From positions 1,116,001 through 1,180,000 of the forward strand of contig OZ220488.1 of the NCBI GenBank assembly GCA_965116155.1: a stretch of 64,000 nt of DNA, written 5' to 3'. Origin of the DNA: G965116155 sp965116155 (GTDB lineage Bacteria; Bdellovibrionota; Bdellovibrionia; Bdellovibrionales; UBA1609). Shown in pieces: positions 33,316-43,057 of the stretch. Both the position numbers and the translations under genes were made by a program. The notes under the pieces were generated by a model that had not been told where the DNA came from, ran no database searches, and saw nothing but the letters and a program-made list of their open reading frames with translations. Numbering within the stretch: the first letter of the stretch is position 1; the number at the start of each line of letters is the position of its first letter.

Positions 33316-33756
33316 ATGATGGACATCAACCAGATCCGAAAAATTTTGCCCCATGCGTATCCGTTTTTGCTAGTGGACAGGGTGCTGGAGAAAACTCCAG
33401 ACACTCCCAATCGTGTGGGCCAAAGTGTGCTGTGTTTAAAAAACGTCAGCATTAACGAGGGGTTTTTTGTGGGGCATTTTCCCCACAGGCCTGTAATGCC
33501 TGGGGTGTTGATAGTAGAGGCTGCTTGCCAGGCCGGTATTTTAGCTGTCGCTCAAAAGGGCGAGCAAGGTCTAAGGGCTCTGCTGGGGCGCATAGGCGAG
33601 GTGCGGTTTCGTCGTATGGTAGAGCCGGGGGATCAGCTTACTATAAGGGCCAAAGTGTTAAAAGCCAAAGCGCGCGTTTGCGTGCTGGATGTGCAAAGCT
33701 TTGTAAAGGACGCCCCCGTATTAAGCACGCAAATAGTAGCCACCTGCGAAACATGA
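33316..33756 (+). CDS. fabZ: 3-hydroxyacyl-ACP dehydratase FabZ
   Basis: 146-residue hot-dog-fold dehydratase. LPHAYPFLLVDRV, the catalytic-histidine motif GHFPHRPVMPGVLIVEA with its glutamate, and VRFRRMVEPGDQL are diagnostic. It dehydrates 3-hydroxyacyl-ACP in fatty-acid elongation. It is separated from its usual lpxD/lpxA neighbours and sits instead between an H1-like gene and methylmalonyl-CoA mutase. Two ATGs adjoin at the start. Confidence 0.93.
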   Translation: MMDINQIRKILPHAYPFLLVDRVLEKTPDTPNRVGQSVLCLKNVSINEGFFVGHFPHRPVMPGVLIVEAACQAGILAVAQKGEQGLRALLGRIGEVRFRRMVEPGDQLTIRAKVLKAKARVCVLDVQSFVKDAPVLSTQIVATCET

Positions 33757-33768
33757 GGAGCTCTTTTA

Positions 33769-35346
33769 GTGTCAGAGCGCAAGGCGCAATTTTTAAATTC
33801 TAGCGGCATAAAGCTAAAAAGCTTTTATAAGCCGGAGGATGTATCTAAACCTCTCGAAGACCCAGGTGTGTGGCCCTTTGCGCGGGGTGTGCGTAGTAAT
33901 ATGTACCGCGGTAGGCTGTGGACCATGCGGCAGTATGCGGGTTTTTCTTCAGCCAAGCTGAGCAACGAACGCTACAAACAGCTACTCAAACAGGGCGGCA
34001 AGGGTTTGAGTGTGGCTTTTGATTTGCCTACTCAAATGGGTTACGACGCTGACCATATTATGTCTAGCGGCGAGGTAGGGCGCGTAGGCGTGAGCATTTC
34101 TACCATAGAGGACATGGAGCTGTTATTTGACGGCATTGATCTTGCGGCTATTTCTACCTCTATGACCATAAATTCGACGGCGGCTATTTTGCTGGCTTTT
34201 TATATTGGAATTGCTAAAAGGCGCGGCATTGGAGCAGACAAATTAAGGGGCACCGTGCAAAACGATTTACTAAAAGAGTTTATTGCTCGTGGTACGTACA
34301 TTTATCCTCCGGAGGAGTCCGTGCTTTTATCGGCGGACATTTTTAAACACTGTGCAGAGCATTTGCCTTTGTGGAATAGCGTAAGTGTATCGGGCTACCA
34401 TATACGCGAAGCCGGCAGCACAGCCGCTCAGGAGTTGGCTTTTACTTTATCTAATGCTGTGGCCTATGTAGAGGCGGCAAAGCAGGCTGGGGTGGATTTA
34501 GAAAAATTCGGCACAAGGATGAGCTTTTTTTTTAATGCGCACAATAATTTTTTTGAAGAAATCGCAAAATTTCGCGCCGCGCGCCGCATGTGGGCCCGCA
34601 TTATGCGCGATCAGTTTGGTATAAAAAACGAACGCGCTTGCAAGTTAAGGTTCCATGCACAAACAGCGGGCGTAACGCTAACGGCCCAAGAGCCGCACAA
34701 TAATGTAGCGCGCGTAAGCCTGCAGGCTCTTGCAGCAGTATTGGGAGGTGCGCAGAGTTTGCATACTAATTCCATGGACGAAGCCTTGGGCCTGCCTACT
34801 AAAAGTGCGGCCCGTACGGCTTTGCGCACACAGCAAATTGTGGCCCATGAGACCGGCGTGGCTGACGTGGTCGACCCCTTGGGCGGCAGTTATTATGTGG
34901 AGCACTTAACAGATGCCTTAGAGCAAAAAGCCCAAGCGTATTGCGAAACAATAAAAACCCGCGGCGGGGTTTTAAAGTGCATAAACTATATGCAAAACGA
35001 AGTACAAACAGCAGCCTACGCGTACCAGCAGGCTTTGGAGTCTGGTGACGAAATCATAGTGGGGGTGAACAAGTTCCAAGCGGACTCTTTGCAAGAGAGC
35101 AATATATCTGGCATGGCACTAGATGAATCTGCCACTAGAGACCAATTGGAGAGGCTAAAAAAATTTAAATCCTTACGCAATGCTGCGGAGGTAGAGCGGT
35201 ACAAAATAAACATTCAAAACGCAGCCGCGCGCTTGCGCAAAGAGCGCCAGGCTCTTATGCCTTTAATTATAGAGGCAGTGGACCAAGGAAGCCTCACCTT
35301 AGGTGAAGTCACCTTAGCCATCGAAGCGGTGTACGGGCGGCATTGA
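33769..35346 (+). CDS. Methylmalonyl-CoA mutase, catalytic (large) subunit
   Basis: 525 residues, GTG start with GAGGAG upstream. It covers only the TIM-barrel mutase domain: MYRGRLWTMRQYAGFSSA, GTVQNDLLKEFIARGTYIYP, SGYHIREAGSTAAQELAF and HNNVARVSLQALAAVLGGAQ. The B12-binding domain (DxHxxG) of full-length mutases is absent, as in split MCM or isobutyryl-CoA/ethylmalonyl-type mutases, so a small B12 subunit must be encoded elsewhere. With the carboxylase at 27-31 kb it would link propionyl-CoA to succinyl-CoA. Confidence 0.88.
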   Translation: MSERKAQFLNSSGIKLKSFYKPEDVSKPLEDPGVWPFARGVRSNMYRGRLWTMRQYAGFSSAKLSNERYKQLLKQGGKGLSVAFDLPTQMGYDADHIMSSGEVGRVGVSISTIEDMELLFDGIDLAAISTSMTINSTAAILLAFYIGIAKRRGIGADKLRGTVQNDLLKEFIARGTYIYPPEESVLLSADIFKHCAEHLPLWNSVSVSGYHIREAGSTAAQELAFTLSNAVAYVEAAKQAGVDLEKFGTRMSFFFNAHNNFFEEIAKFRAARRMWARIMRDQFGIKNERACKLRFHAQTAGVTLTAQEPHNNVARVSLQALAAVLGGAQSLHTNSMDEALGLPTKSAARTALRTQQIVAHETGVADVVDPLGGSYYVEHLTDALEQKAQAYCETIKTRGGVLKCINYMQNEVQTAAYAYQQALESGDEIIVGVNKFQADSLQESNISGMALDESATRDQLERLKKFKSLRNAAEVERYKINIQNAAARLRKERQALMPLIIEAVDQGSLTLGEVTLAIEAVYGRH

Positions 35347-35354
35347 GCGCGTGC

Positions 35355-37646
35355 TTATTGCAATAGCGTGTTGTTTGGAAACGTTTTCAAATGTTGAAAA
35401 ATATCAAGCTGCAGAGTTTTTAGATTGTCTTTTGCACCTAAGCTGGGGCAGGTTTCTGGAGCAGTGCCCTGTTTTTGGCAGATGCTATGCAAGTTGTAGG
35501 CAAAAACATTATAAAGCTGTTCTTGTGTGTAGTAGAGCGCCTCTTCTAATTCAATAGACCCAAGCAGATAAAAGCGTAGGAGTGAGCTCAAGGTGTTTAA
35601 AGAGGTGTCGTCCAAAGTTTTTGCAAAATCTTGGACGCTTATTACTTCCACTGCTTCACTTAGGTGGCTAGGAGGCACGAGCTTATCGTTTAGGATTTGT
35701 AAAACTGGGTCTATATCTTTTTGATCAAAATCTTTTCCATTGGAGCTGCGGGCATGCTGTAGCAGTCGGGCTTTAATGCTGGGGCTAAGGCCTTGTATTT
35801 GCCCCAGGGTTTTTTCCAATAGCGCAGGGTGATAACCGGCTTCTAAACGGCTCTTTGCATCTTTAAAAAAAGTTTTTGCATAAAATGCAAAAATGCTTTT
35901 TACAGCATTTTTTGCCATGTGGTTTTGTGTGGAGCTTTTATCACCTAAGTTCTCCTGCAAAGTCTCTAGGGCCTGAGGAGTGAAAAATTCTTTTAACCCC
36001 CCTGTGGCTTGTAAAAACTTGTTCACATCCACTGCAGGGCTAGATTTTGACTCCATAAGTTGAGCTATTTTTTGAGCCTGATCTTTGCTGATGTTCGAAG
36101 AGCCGTTTTGTAATGCTGTAACCAGTTGATCTATTGCAATCATATGGTTTTTGTTTAAATTGTCGTAAAAAACTTTGAGCAGTTCGTTTTTTACATTAGC
36201 GCTTTTGTATATAGACAAAGCCTCTTGCGAGCTAATAGCTAATATAGCCTCGCGGTTATCTATGTAGGTATTAAAAATATCCTGTTCCCACAGCACCGTA
36301 GTGGCTTGGTTAAAGGCAGACCGAACAGCAGAGTTTAGCCAGTTTTGCACTGTTTTTTGGCTGATGAGAGAGTACGTATGCTGCTTGGTTTTTTCTAGTA
36401 AAACATCTTTAATGGCAGGGGGCACAGCTTGGTTTTCGCTTAGAAACTGTGTCCACTTTTGGGTATCCCAGTGTTGTTTTTGAATAGCCAATAGAAAGTG
36501 CTGCCTCTGCTGCAAAAGATCCTGCTGGCTGGCTGTTTTTTTTCTGATAGGTTCTAGCTGGGCCTTTATTGTGTCCAGTTTTGTGAGCGTGGACTCTGGG
36601 CCTTCGGTCGTTAAGCTTAGGCTGTCCATATGAGAGTAAGATACATATAGGGATTTAAAACTTTCTAAAACAGCAGAAACGGCGTTTTCGGATTTTGACA
36701 GTATGTCGCCATTTTCTGATAGCATTTTTGTTTTTTGCATAAACATTTTTGTAGCTTCGAACAAAGGGGCGCTGGAAAGAAGCTTTATTTGATCTTGTGT
36801 GGATGGTTTTTCGCTTTGGATATGGGCTAAAGCTGCATATAGGCTTTGCAAATTCTGCATATAGCCCCATTTTAGAGACTGTATTTGCTCGGGTTTGGTT
36901 TCCGGATGCAGGGCGATATAGTCTTCAAAATACTGCGTGGCGTGGAACATTTGGTTTGCTGTTTGATGATTAGACTGCAAGGCCGATTGCACTTCAGACA
37001 AGTACACGGCTGTTTGCTGTTTTCCTATGGTGTTTTGTATGAATTGCTCTACAGGTTGATGCACAGGATTAAGAGCAAAAGGCACTATAAACATATAAAC
37101 TATAAGGTTGCTGAACTGCTTAGATTTTCCTGCCACCTTGTAGCTTATGTACTGAACGGGTTTATCTATAAAAGACTGCCGTATAAAATAAAACGGCCGT
37201 ACATACTTGTGAGAGTCTCCAGTAAAGATCCAATGTACGAACCTTTGCGGCCAAAATTGGGCCCGGTTTAAAAGCCTTGCCCTAGATGCTGGAGCAAAAA
37301 AAGGTGTCCACCCTTTAAAGAGGGCCGGAGAGTGTGGAAGCGAGGGCCGCAGATAGATGCTGTCTAGCTCATGTATCAAGCCGCCCCAGGTTATTTTGCT
37401 GTCCTGGGGTTTGGCGTCCGTTAGCACAAGCCTTAGGCCTTTGGTTTGTACTACGTCTTCGCAGTAGGCTTTGGATTTGCCTATGATAATGCGGCATAAA
37501 CGAGACAGCTTGCTTTTGGCAGGGGTTAAAAGCTTTTGGCACAAAAGGGGGCTTTTAACGGCATTGGCCTTTGCGCTGGCATGAAATCCCCAGAACACAA
37601 ACAGAGCCAGAAAAATACGCAGCGCACTGAGAACTTTTTTATTCAT
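35355..37646 (-). CDS. Large exported protein of unknown function (paralogue A)
   Basis: 763 residues with a signal peptide (ALRIFLALFVFWGFHASAKA). The first about 230 residues share a domain with the next gene upstream: TKGLRLVLTDAKP, then FWPQRFVHWIF, then IDKPVQYISYKVAGKSK followed by a hydrophobic stretch (LIVYMFIVPFALNP). The rest is predicted helical, rich in Q, S and K, without recognisable motifs. Its start overlaps the end of the paralogue by 8 bp, so the two are co-translated. Function unknown; an envelope-associated or secreted structural role is a guess. Confidence 0.6.
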   Translation of the reverse strand: MNKKVLSALRIFLALFVFWGFHASAKANAVKSPLLCQKLLTPAKSKLSRLCRIIIGKSKAYCEDVVQTKGLRLVLTDAKPQDSKITWGGLIHELDSIYLRPSLPHSPALFKGWTPFFAPASRARLLNRAQFWPQRFVHWIFTGDSHKYVRPFYFIRQSFIDKPVQYISYKVAGKSKQFSNLIVYMFIVPFALNPVHQPVEQFIQNTIGKQQTAVYLSEVQSALQSNHQTANQMFHATQYFEDYIALHPETKPEQIQSLKWGYMQNLQSLYAALAHIQSEKPSTQDQIKLLSSAPLFEATKMFMQKTKMLSENGDILSKSENAVSAVLESFKSLYVSYSHMDSLSLTTEGPESTLTKLDTIKAQLEPIRKKTASQQDLLQQRQHFLLAIQKQHWDTQKWTQFLSENQAVPPAIKDVLLEKTKQHTYSLISQKTVQNWLNSAVRSAFNQATTVLWEQDIFNTYIDNREAILAISSQEALSIYKSANVKNELLKVFYDNLNKNHMIAIDQLVTALQNGSSNISKDQAQKIAQLMESKSSPAVDVNKFLQATGGLKEFFTPQALETLQENLGDKSSTQNHMAKNAVKSIFAFYAKTFFKDAKSRLEAGYHPALLEKTLGQIQGLSPSIKARLLQHARSSNGKDFDQKDIDPVLQILNDKLVPPSHLSEAVEVISVQDFAKTLDDTSLNTLSSLLRFYLLGSIELEEALYYTQEQLYNVFAYNLHSICQKQGTAPETCPSLGAKDNLKTLQLDIFQHLKTFPNNTLLQ

Positions 37647-39129
37647 GCAAGGTGCCTTTAAAAGTGTCTAAAATGACGTTTTGCTGTTGCTCTAGACTTA
37701 TCGGAGCGCTCGGGCAAGAAAGCTCTTGTGCCGTGCCCATCCTGCGGGCTGCTACATGTTGGCTGTTGCATTCTGATACAGCACTAAATATAGACTCATA
37801 AAACACCAGCTGCTGCAGTAAAAATTTTAGCTCCTTAAGGCCGCGCAAGTTTTTGCTAAGGTATAAGCGTAGGGCCCTTTTGCTTGTAGGTTGCTTTAAA
37901 AAAAGCTCTAGCTCCAAAGATAAATCCGTGTTGTTTTTAAATATTGCTTCTATGTGGCGGGTGATTTTTTTGTCTGGCGCTATTTGTTTGTTAAGCTCGT
38001 GCATAAGCTTATCAAAAGCTTCTTGTGATAATCTAGGGGCACTTAATATTAGGGCTTTTTTTTGGTCAATAAGCCCGCTTGCAATTTGGGCTCGGGTGTT
38101 TTGCAAGGCTATAAGAGGTTTAAGAAACAAAGCATCTAACTGCTGGTATAAAAGGTGTTCGTGCAAAAAAATCCCCAGCACTTTAATGGCGACTTCCTCA
38201 TGCGCTTTATGCACGCGGTGTTTGGCATCTGTAATGCCAGCGTTTATAAAAAACGCCATATACCTGCCCAGCAAGGGAGAGGTTTTAAAAAAATCTAACA
38301 TCTCTTGCGCGCCCATGGCCCGCGCGGCCTTAGGCTCTTTCATAAGCTGCGTAAGTTGTGTCCAAGCTTGTGCATAATGTTGCGCTAGTTGCAGCTTTTG
38401 TGATGCAGTGGGGCTATCTGGCTCTAAGCTTGCGTGTTCGTTAAATTCAAAATACATAGCAATGTGGTTTTTGTACCGGAAGTCTTCTTCTGCAAGCTGC
38501 ATAAGGCTGCTGCATATTTCGGGCTGCTCTTGGCACAAGGAATTTTGCGGCATGGGCAAGGGCGCGCTAGGTGTGATTAGGTAATAAAACAGCGTCGCTT
38601 CGCCTAGCAAAATAACAGGCAGTGTGAGGGTCTTTTTTTTGCCTATAAGCCTGTCGCTTAAATACGAAAGCGGGCGCTCTATGGTGTGAGCCCTCATGCC
38701 TTTAAGGGGGGTAAAAATTCTATACCCCCCCTGGCCAGACGCCCAGCTCAACCCCCTTTGGGGCCACCTAAAAGCGCGGCGCAGGGTGCTTTTAGCAAAG
38801 TATTCCTCTGGCAAAAGGGGGTAGAAGTCTGCTTTAGAGTAAGGCTCCTTGCGCGGCGGGGCGTCTTTAAATAGGAGCCGCAAACCCTTGGTGCGGTAAA
38901 GCTGTTTGAAGTAGTCCTTTGTGTTTGCAGAGGGTCTGGCGTGCTCTAAAAGGCCTTTGCAGCTGATTGCCCAGGCTGGTTGGCTATTTAGCAAGATACA
39001 AAGGCTTATACACTGGAGGCTAGTGCACATATATATAAGGACAAATCTCAGGGAGTTTGGTAACCAAGGGGAGCTTTTTTGTGCACTGCTACGAGGCAAG
39101 GGCTCTGCAGTAGGGGCTATTTGAAGCAT
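37639..39129 (-). CDS. Large exported protein of unknown function (paralogue B)
   Basis: About 496 residues from ATG 39129 (a TTG lies two codons earlier; an internal ATG at 39033 would start right at the signal peptide CISLCILLNSQPAWA). It shares with the downstream gene the segments TKGLRLLFKDAPP, FRWPQRGLSW, IERPLSYLSDRLIGKKK and a hydrophobic stretch. The C-terminal part is helical with two paired cysteines (SECNSQH, ELSCPSAP). No family recognised. It is first in a two-gene operon, divergent from rho. Confidence 0.6.
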   Translation of the reverse strand: MLQIAPTAEPLPRSSAQKSSPWLPNSLRFVLIYMCTSLQCISLCILLNSQPAWAISCKGLLEHARPSANTKDYFKQLYRTKGLRLLFKDAPPRKEPYSKADFYPLLPEEYFAKSTLRRAFRWPQRGLSWASGQGGYRIFTPLKGMRAHTIERPLSYLSDRLIGKKKTLTLPVILLGEATLFYYLITPSAPLPMPQNSLCQEQPEICSSLMQLAEEDFRYKNHIAMYFEFNEHASLEPDSPTASQKLQLAQHYAQAWTQLTQLMKEPKAARAMGAQEMLDFFKTSPLLGRYMAFFINAGITDAKHRVHKAHEEVAIKVLGIFLHEHLLYQQLDALFLKPLIALQNTRAQIASGLIDQKKALILSAPRLSQEAFDKLMHELNKQIAPDKKITRHIEAIFKNNTDLSLELELFLKQPTSKRALRLYLSKNLRGLKELKFLLQQLVFYESIFSAVSECNSQHVAARRMGTAQELSCPSAPISLEQQQNVILDTFKGTLHE

Positions 39130-39441
39130 AAGCAAAACTAATTAATAAGACGTTTGTAAGCAAAGTCTTTTAGCTGGAGGCGCAAAAAAAACATACCCAA
39201 CAGTTTTTGTTTGCATTTGGTTTGTCGTATGAGTAGTAATGGGAGTGCCGGTTGCGGGGCTTTGTTCGCGCAGTGTTGGTTTTTTTGGGGGGTTCTTTTC
39301 TTTAAAGTTAATCTAGAAGCTGGGCCAAGAGGCTGGGGATTGTTTAAAAGAGCCTGTTTCTGAGCAGTCTAGCAGGGTTATATTTTTTGATGTTTTTGCT
39401 GGCACTTGAGCTTGGCGAAGGGTGGATTGAAAGAGGTTTTT

Positions 39442-41055
39442 ATGCCAGATACCGAGGTGGTGGATACAAAGGTGGATAGAAAAGACTCAAAAGAAGGCAG
39501 TGGATCTGATACAGAAAACCGCAGCGAGTCCGCGGGGCACGCTAGCAAATCGGGCTCGGGCTATAAGCAGCATGCCTCTGATAGGCGCAAATTTAGGCCG
39601 CATAGTGGGGGCGGGCGCAATGGCAACTCTGCCGGCGGGCGATTTAGGGGCAAACATCATCATGGTGATGGTGGGGGCCGCAATCGGCACCGGTTTCAAA
39701 AATCGAAGTCGCATTTAGCGAGTGGGGCGGAAGAGGTGCCTCCCATGCTAGAGGCGGTGGACCTAAGCGGGGTGGAGCTGACAGAAGAAGAAAAAAAGCT
39801 CCTTAATGCCAAAAATCTTAAATCCTTGCCCATAGATGGCCTCATAGAATTTGCAGAAAAATTGCGTATAGATAATGCAGCAGGTTTTAGGCGGCAGGAC
39901 CTGATTTTTGAGTTATTAAAACGCGCTTCGCAGTTGGGGGATATTTTTGGTAATGGGGTGTTGGAGATCTTGCCCGATGGGTATGGTTTTTTAAGGTCTC
40001 CTGATTACAACTATTTACCAGGGCCGGATGATATTTATGTCAGCCCTCCTCAGATTAGGCGTTATGGCTTTAGAACGGGCGACACCATTAGTGGCACGGT
40101 GCGCCCTCCCAAAGAGGGTGAGAGGTATTTTGCTCTTTTAAAGACAGACTCTTTAAATCACGAGCCTGTGGGGGATAACTCTAAGCACAAATTGTTGTTC
40201 GATAACCTGGTACCTTTGTATCCAGAGAGCCGGCTGAACTTGGAGCATGACCCTCGGGAGCAAACTACGCGCGTAGTGGACATGATGGCGCCCTTGGGCA
40301 AGGGGCAGCGGGCTCTTATTGTGGCGCCGCCGCGTACAGGCAAAACGGTATTAATGCAAAACATTGCTAATGCTATTAGTAAAAACCACCCCGAGGTAAA
40401 GCTGATAGTGTTGTTGATTGATGAGAGGCCCGAAGAGGTTACGGATATGGGCCGTTCGGTTAAGGGTGAGGTGGTGAGCTCTACCTTTGATGAGCCGCCT
40501 TCGCGCCATGTGCAAGTGGCGGAGATGGTAATTGAAAAAGCCAAACGATTGGTGGAGCACAAAAACGATGTTGTGATTCTGCTAGATTCTATAACGCGTT
40601 TGGCGCGGGCTTATAATACGGTGGTGCCTCCGTCTGGAAAAATCTTGTCCGGTGGTGTGGACTCTAATGCTTTGCACAAGCCTAAGAGGTTTTTTGGAGC
40701 GGCTCGTAATATAGAGCATGGTGGGAGCTTGACCATTATTGCCACGGCTCTAGTGGATACGGGCTCGCGTATGGATGAGGTGATTTTTGAAGAGTTCAAA
40801 GGCACGGGCAATTCGGAGATCCATTTGGATCGCAAACTTATGGAGAAGAGAATTTTCCCATGTTTAAATATCAACAAATCGGGCACTCGCAAGGAGGATC
40901 TGCTCATCAAGCAGGCTAACTTAGATAGGCTGTGGGTGTTGCGTAAGGTATTGGCTCCTATGAGCGTGGTAGAGAGCATGGAGACCTTACTGAAGCAAGT
41001 GGAAAAAACCAAAACCAACGAAGAGTTTTTGGCGTCTATGAGCAACCAGAGCTAG
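39442..41055 (+). CDS. rho: Transcription termination factor Rho
   Basis: 537 residues from the ATG at 39442, which has AAAGAGG; the frame is open to a TTG at 39406. Residues 1-95 are a disordered, Arg/Gly/His-rich insertion (GGGRNGNSAGGRFRGKHHHG). The Rho N-terminal and cold-shock RNA-binding domains follow (LEILPDGYGFLRS), then the ATPase with Walker A APPRTGKTVLMQN, LLIDERPEEVTDM and VILLDSITRLARAYN. It is an RNA-dependent helicase that ends transcription. Arg-Gly-rich N-termini in Rho are known to promote condensation in other bacteria. Confidence 0.95.
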   Translation: MPDTEVVDTKVDRKDSKEGSGSDTENRSESAGHASKSGSGYKQHASDRRKFRPHSGGGRNGNSAGGRFRGKHHHGDGGGRNRHRFQKSKSHLASGAEEVPPMLEAVDLSGVELTEEEKKLLNAKNLKSLPIDGLIEFAEKLRIDNAAGFRRQDLIFELLKRASQLGDIFGNGVLEILPDGYGFLRSPDYNYLPGPDDIYVSPPQIRRYGFRTGDTISGTVRPPKEGERYFALLKTDSLNHEPVGDNSKHKLLFDNLVPLYPESRLNLEHDPREQTTRVVDMMAPLGKGQRALIVAPPRTGKTVLMQNIANAISKNHPEVKLIVLLIDERPEEVTDMGRSVKGEVVSSTFDEPPSRHVQVAEMVIEKAKRLVEHKNDVVILLDSITRLARAYNTVVPPSGKILSGGVDSNALHKPKRFFGAARNIEHGGSLTIIATALVDTGSRMDEVIFEEFKGTGNSEIHLDRKLMEKRIFPCLNINKSGTRKEDLLIKQANLDRLWVLRKVLAPMSVVESMETLLKQVEKTKTNEEFLASMSNQS

Positions 41056-41070
41056 TGACTTGCGGCGCGG

Positions 41071-42144
41071 ATGTTTAAAAAGCTGGCAGAAGTGGCACTT
41101 AAGTACAAGGGCTTGCAGGATGAGCTCAATCAGCCCGAGGTGGCTGGGGACCCCAAGCGCTATGCGGCCTTAGCCAAGCAGCTGGCCCGGTTAGAGAAAA
41201 TCGTAATCCCATACAAAGAGTATCAATCTGTTGAGCAGGATATTGCATCTAACAAAGAGCTCCTAAACGAATCCGATGCTGAGCTGGCGCAAATGGCCAA
41301 AGAGGAGCTGGTGCAGCTGCGCAAAAGGCAGCACGCACTGCAAGAGGAGCTCAAGCTTAAACTTTTGCCGCAGGATCCGAATGACGAAAAAAATATCATC
41401 CTAGAAATACGTGCCGGCGCGGGCGGGGACGAGGCAGGGCTATTTGCTCAAGAACTTTTTAGAGCTTATGCCTTGTTTGCGGCTAAAAACAATTGGCAAA
41501 TTAATATGCTTTCGCAGTCAGGCGGCAATGCCGGGGGTTTTAAAGAGGTGATTGCTCTTTGCGCGGGCCAAAGGGTGTATAGCCGCTTAAAGTTTGAAAG
41601 CGGTGTGCATCGGGTGCAAAGGGTGCCTAAAACCGAGTCACAGGGCAGGGTGCATACGTCTACAGTAACAGTGGTAGTGTTGCCTGAGGCTGAGGAAGTG
41701 GATATCAGTATTAACCCCAATGACGTGAGAGTGGATGTATACCGATCGAGTGGTCCGGGGGGTCAGTCTGTTAACACTACGGACTCCGCCGTTCGGGTAA
41801 CGCATGTGCCTACGGGTTTGGTGGTGACGTGCCAGGATGGCAAGTCGCAGTTGTCTAATAAGCAGCAGGCTTTAAAGGTGCTGTACTCGCGTTTGTTAGA
41901 TTTAGAGCAAAGCAAGCAGCGGCAGGCAGAGGCTTCTAAGCGCTTGGCGCATATTGGTACTGGTGATAGATCGGAGCGTATACGTACGTACAATTTTCCA
42001 CAAAATCGTATCACTGATCACCGTGTGGGTTTGAGTTTGCATAGTTTAACAGAGGTGTTAAACGGACAGATGGAAGAGCTCATAGAGCCTGTGCGTTTGT
42101 TTTACCAAAGCAAAGCTCTTGCAGAGAGCCAAGGCGAAGATTAG
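41071..42144 (+). CDS. prfA: Peptide chain release factor 1
   Basis: 357-residue RF1. The catalytic GGQ is in SSGPGGQSVNTTDSAVRV; the stop-codon-reading PxT motif is VPKTESQGRVHTS, giving UAA/UAG specificity. The start ATG lies 15 bp after rho. prmC follows 10 bp after the stop and methylates the GGQ glutamine of this protein, so the two form a functional pair. Confidence 0.95.
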   Translation: MFKKLAEVALKYKGLQDELNQPEVAGDPKRYAALAKQLARLEKIVIPYKEYQSVEQDIASNKELLNESDAELAQMAKEELVQLRKRQHALQEELKLKLLPQDPNDEKNIILEIRAGAGGDEAGLFAQELFRAYALFAAKNNWQINMLSQSGGNAGGFKEVIALCAGQRVYSRLKFESGVHRVQRVPKTESQGRVHTSTVTVVVLPEAEEVDISINPNDVRVDVYRSSGPGGQSVNTTDSAVRVTHVPTGLVVTCQDGKSQLSNKQQALKVLYSRLLDLEQSKQRQAEASKRLAHIGTGDRSERIRTYNFPQNRITDHRVGLSLHSLTEVLNGQMEELIEPVRLFYQSKALAESQGED

Positions 42145-42154
42145 GCGGACGGTT

Positions 42155-43030
42155 ATGCAACATGGCGCTACGAACACAAACAGCATAGCGGACCTGCTGG
42201 CTTGGGCGGTATGTTGTTTTAGGGCGAGTGGCTTGCCTTCGGCGCGTTTAGACGCAGAGCTTTTGTTGGCGGGAGTTTTTAATTCTTCGCGCGAGGATTT
42301 GTATACAAAGCCGGTGCATTTTGTGGCGAGTGCCAAACACGTTGGGGCGTTTAGAGTCTGGGTTAAAGAACGCGCGCGTGGGGTGCCGGTTGCGTATATT
42401 TTGCAAAGCAAAAATTTTTACAAAAATGCGTTTTTTGTGCAAAGGGGCGTATTTGTTCCGCGTCCTGAGACAGAGCTTTTGGTAGAGCTAGGTTTGGAGT
42501 ATTTAAACACTACCTCTTTGCGTGGTTTGGTGATCGATATGGGTTGTGGCACGGGGTGTGTGGGTTTAAGTTTAAAGCATGCGGTACCCGAGTGGGATGT
42601 GTGTTTAATAGATAGCAGCCAGCAAGCGGTGAGTGTGGCAAAAAAAAACGCCCAAAAATTGGGCCTTAAAAATGGGGTGCGTTTTTTGTGCAACAGAGTA
42701 GAAGACTGCGTAATAAAGCAGCGCTGTGTATTGGTTGTGGCTAATCCACCTTATGTGGCAAAACAAGAAGGCGCTTTATGCCCTTGGGTTAAAGCACACG
42801 AGCCTGCAGGGGCACTTTTTGCTTTAGACGCGGGCTTGGGTGCTATTAAAGCCTGGGCCATTAAGGCGGCGGAGTTTTTGGTGCCAGATGGACGCATGCT
42901 GTGCGAGATTGGCGCAGGCCAAGCCGAGGTTTTAAGAGATTGGTTTTTAGTTCAGCGAGGGCTTAGGCTGCTCAGAGTGGAAAAAGACCTAAGCTATAAA
43001 GACAGGGTCTTAGTGTTGCAGAAAACTTAA
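42155..43030 (+). CDS. prmC: Release factor glutamine methyltransferase PrmC
   Basis: About 291 residues from the ATG at 42155; a TTG frame extension to 42119 would overlap prfA. FVPRPETELLVELGLEYL, the SAM-binding VIDMGCGTGCVGLSL and catalytic VVANPPYV motifs define PrmC. It N5-methylates the glutamine of the GGQ motif of release factors. Directly downstream of prfA, as usual. Confidence 0.92.
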   Translation: MQHGATNTNSIADLLAWAVCCFRASGLPSARLDAELLLAGVFNSSREDLYTKPVHFVASAKHVGAFRVWVKERARGVPVAYILQSKNFYKNAFFVQRGVFVPRPETELLVELGLEYLNTTSLRGLVIDMGCGTGCVGLSLKHAVPEWDVCLIDSSQQAVSVAKKNAQKLGLKNGVRFLCNRVEDCVIKQRCVLVVANPPYVAKQEGALCPWVKAHEPAGALFALDAGLGAIKAWAIKAAEFLVPDGRMLCEIGAGQAEVLRDWFLVQRGLRLLRVEKDLSYKDRVLVLQKT

Positions 43031-43057
43031 CCTCAAAAACTTAGTGCAGGTGTTTTT

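Noticed and set aside
37853..38377. Plus-strand 174-codon frame inside the exported paralogue B gene
   Set aside because: Antisense shadow; no ribosome site, serine/cysteine-rich composition typical of reverse reading.
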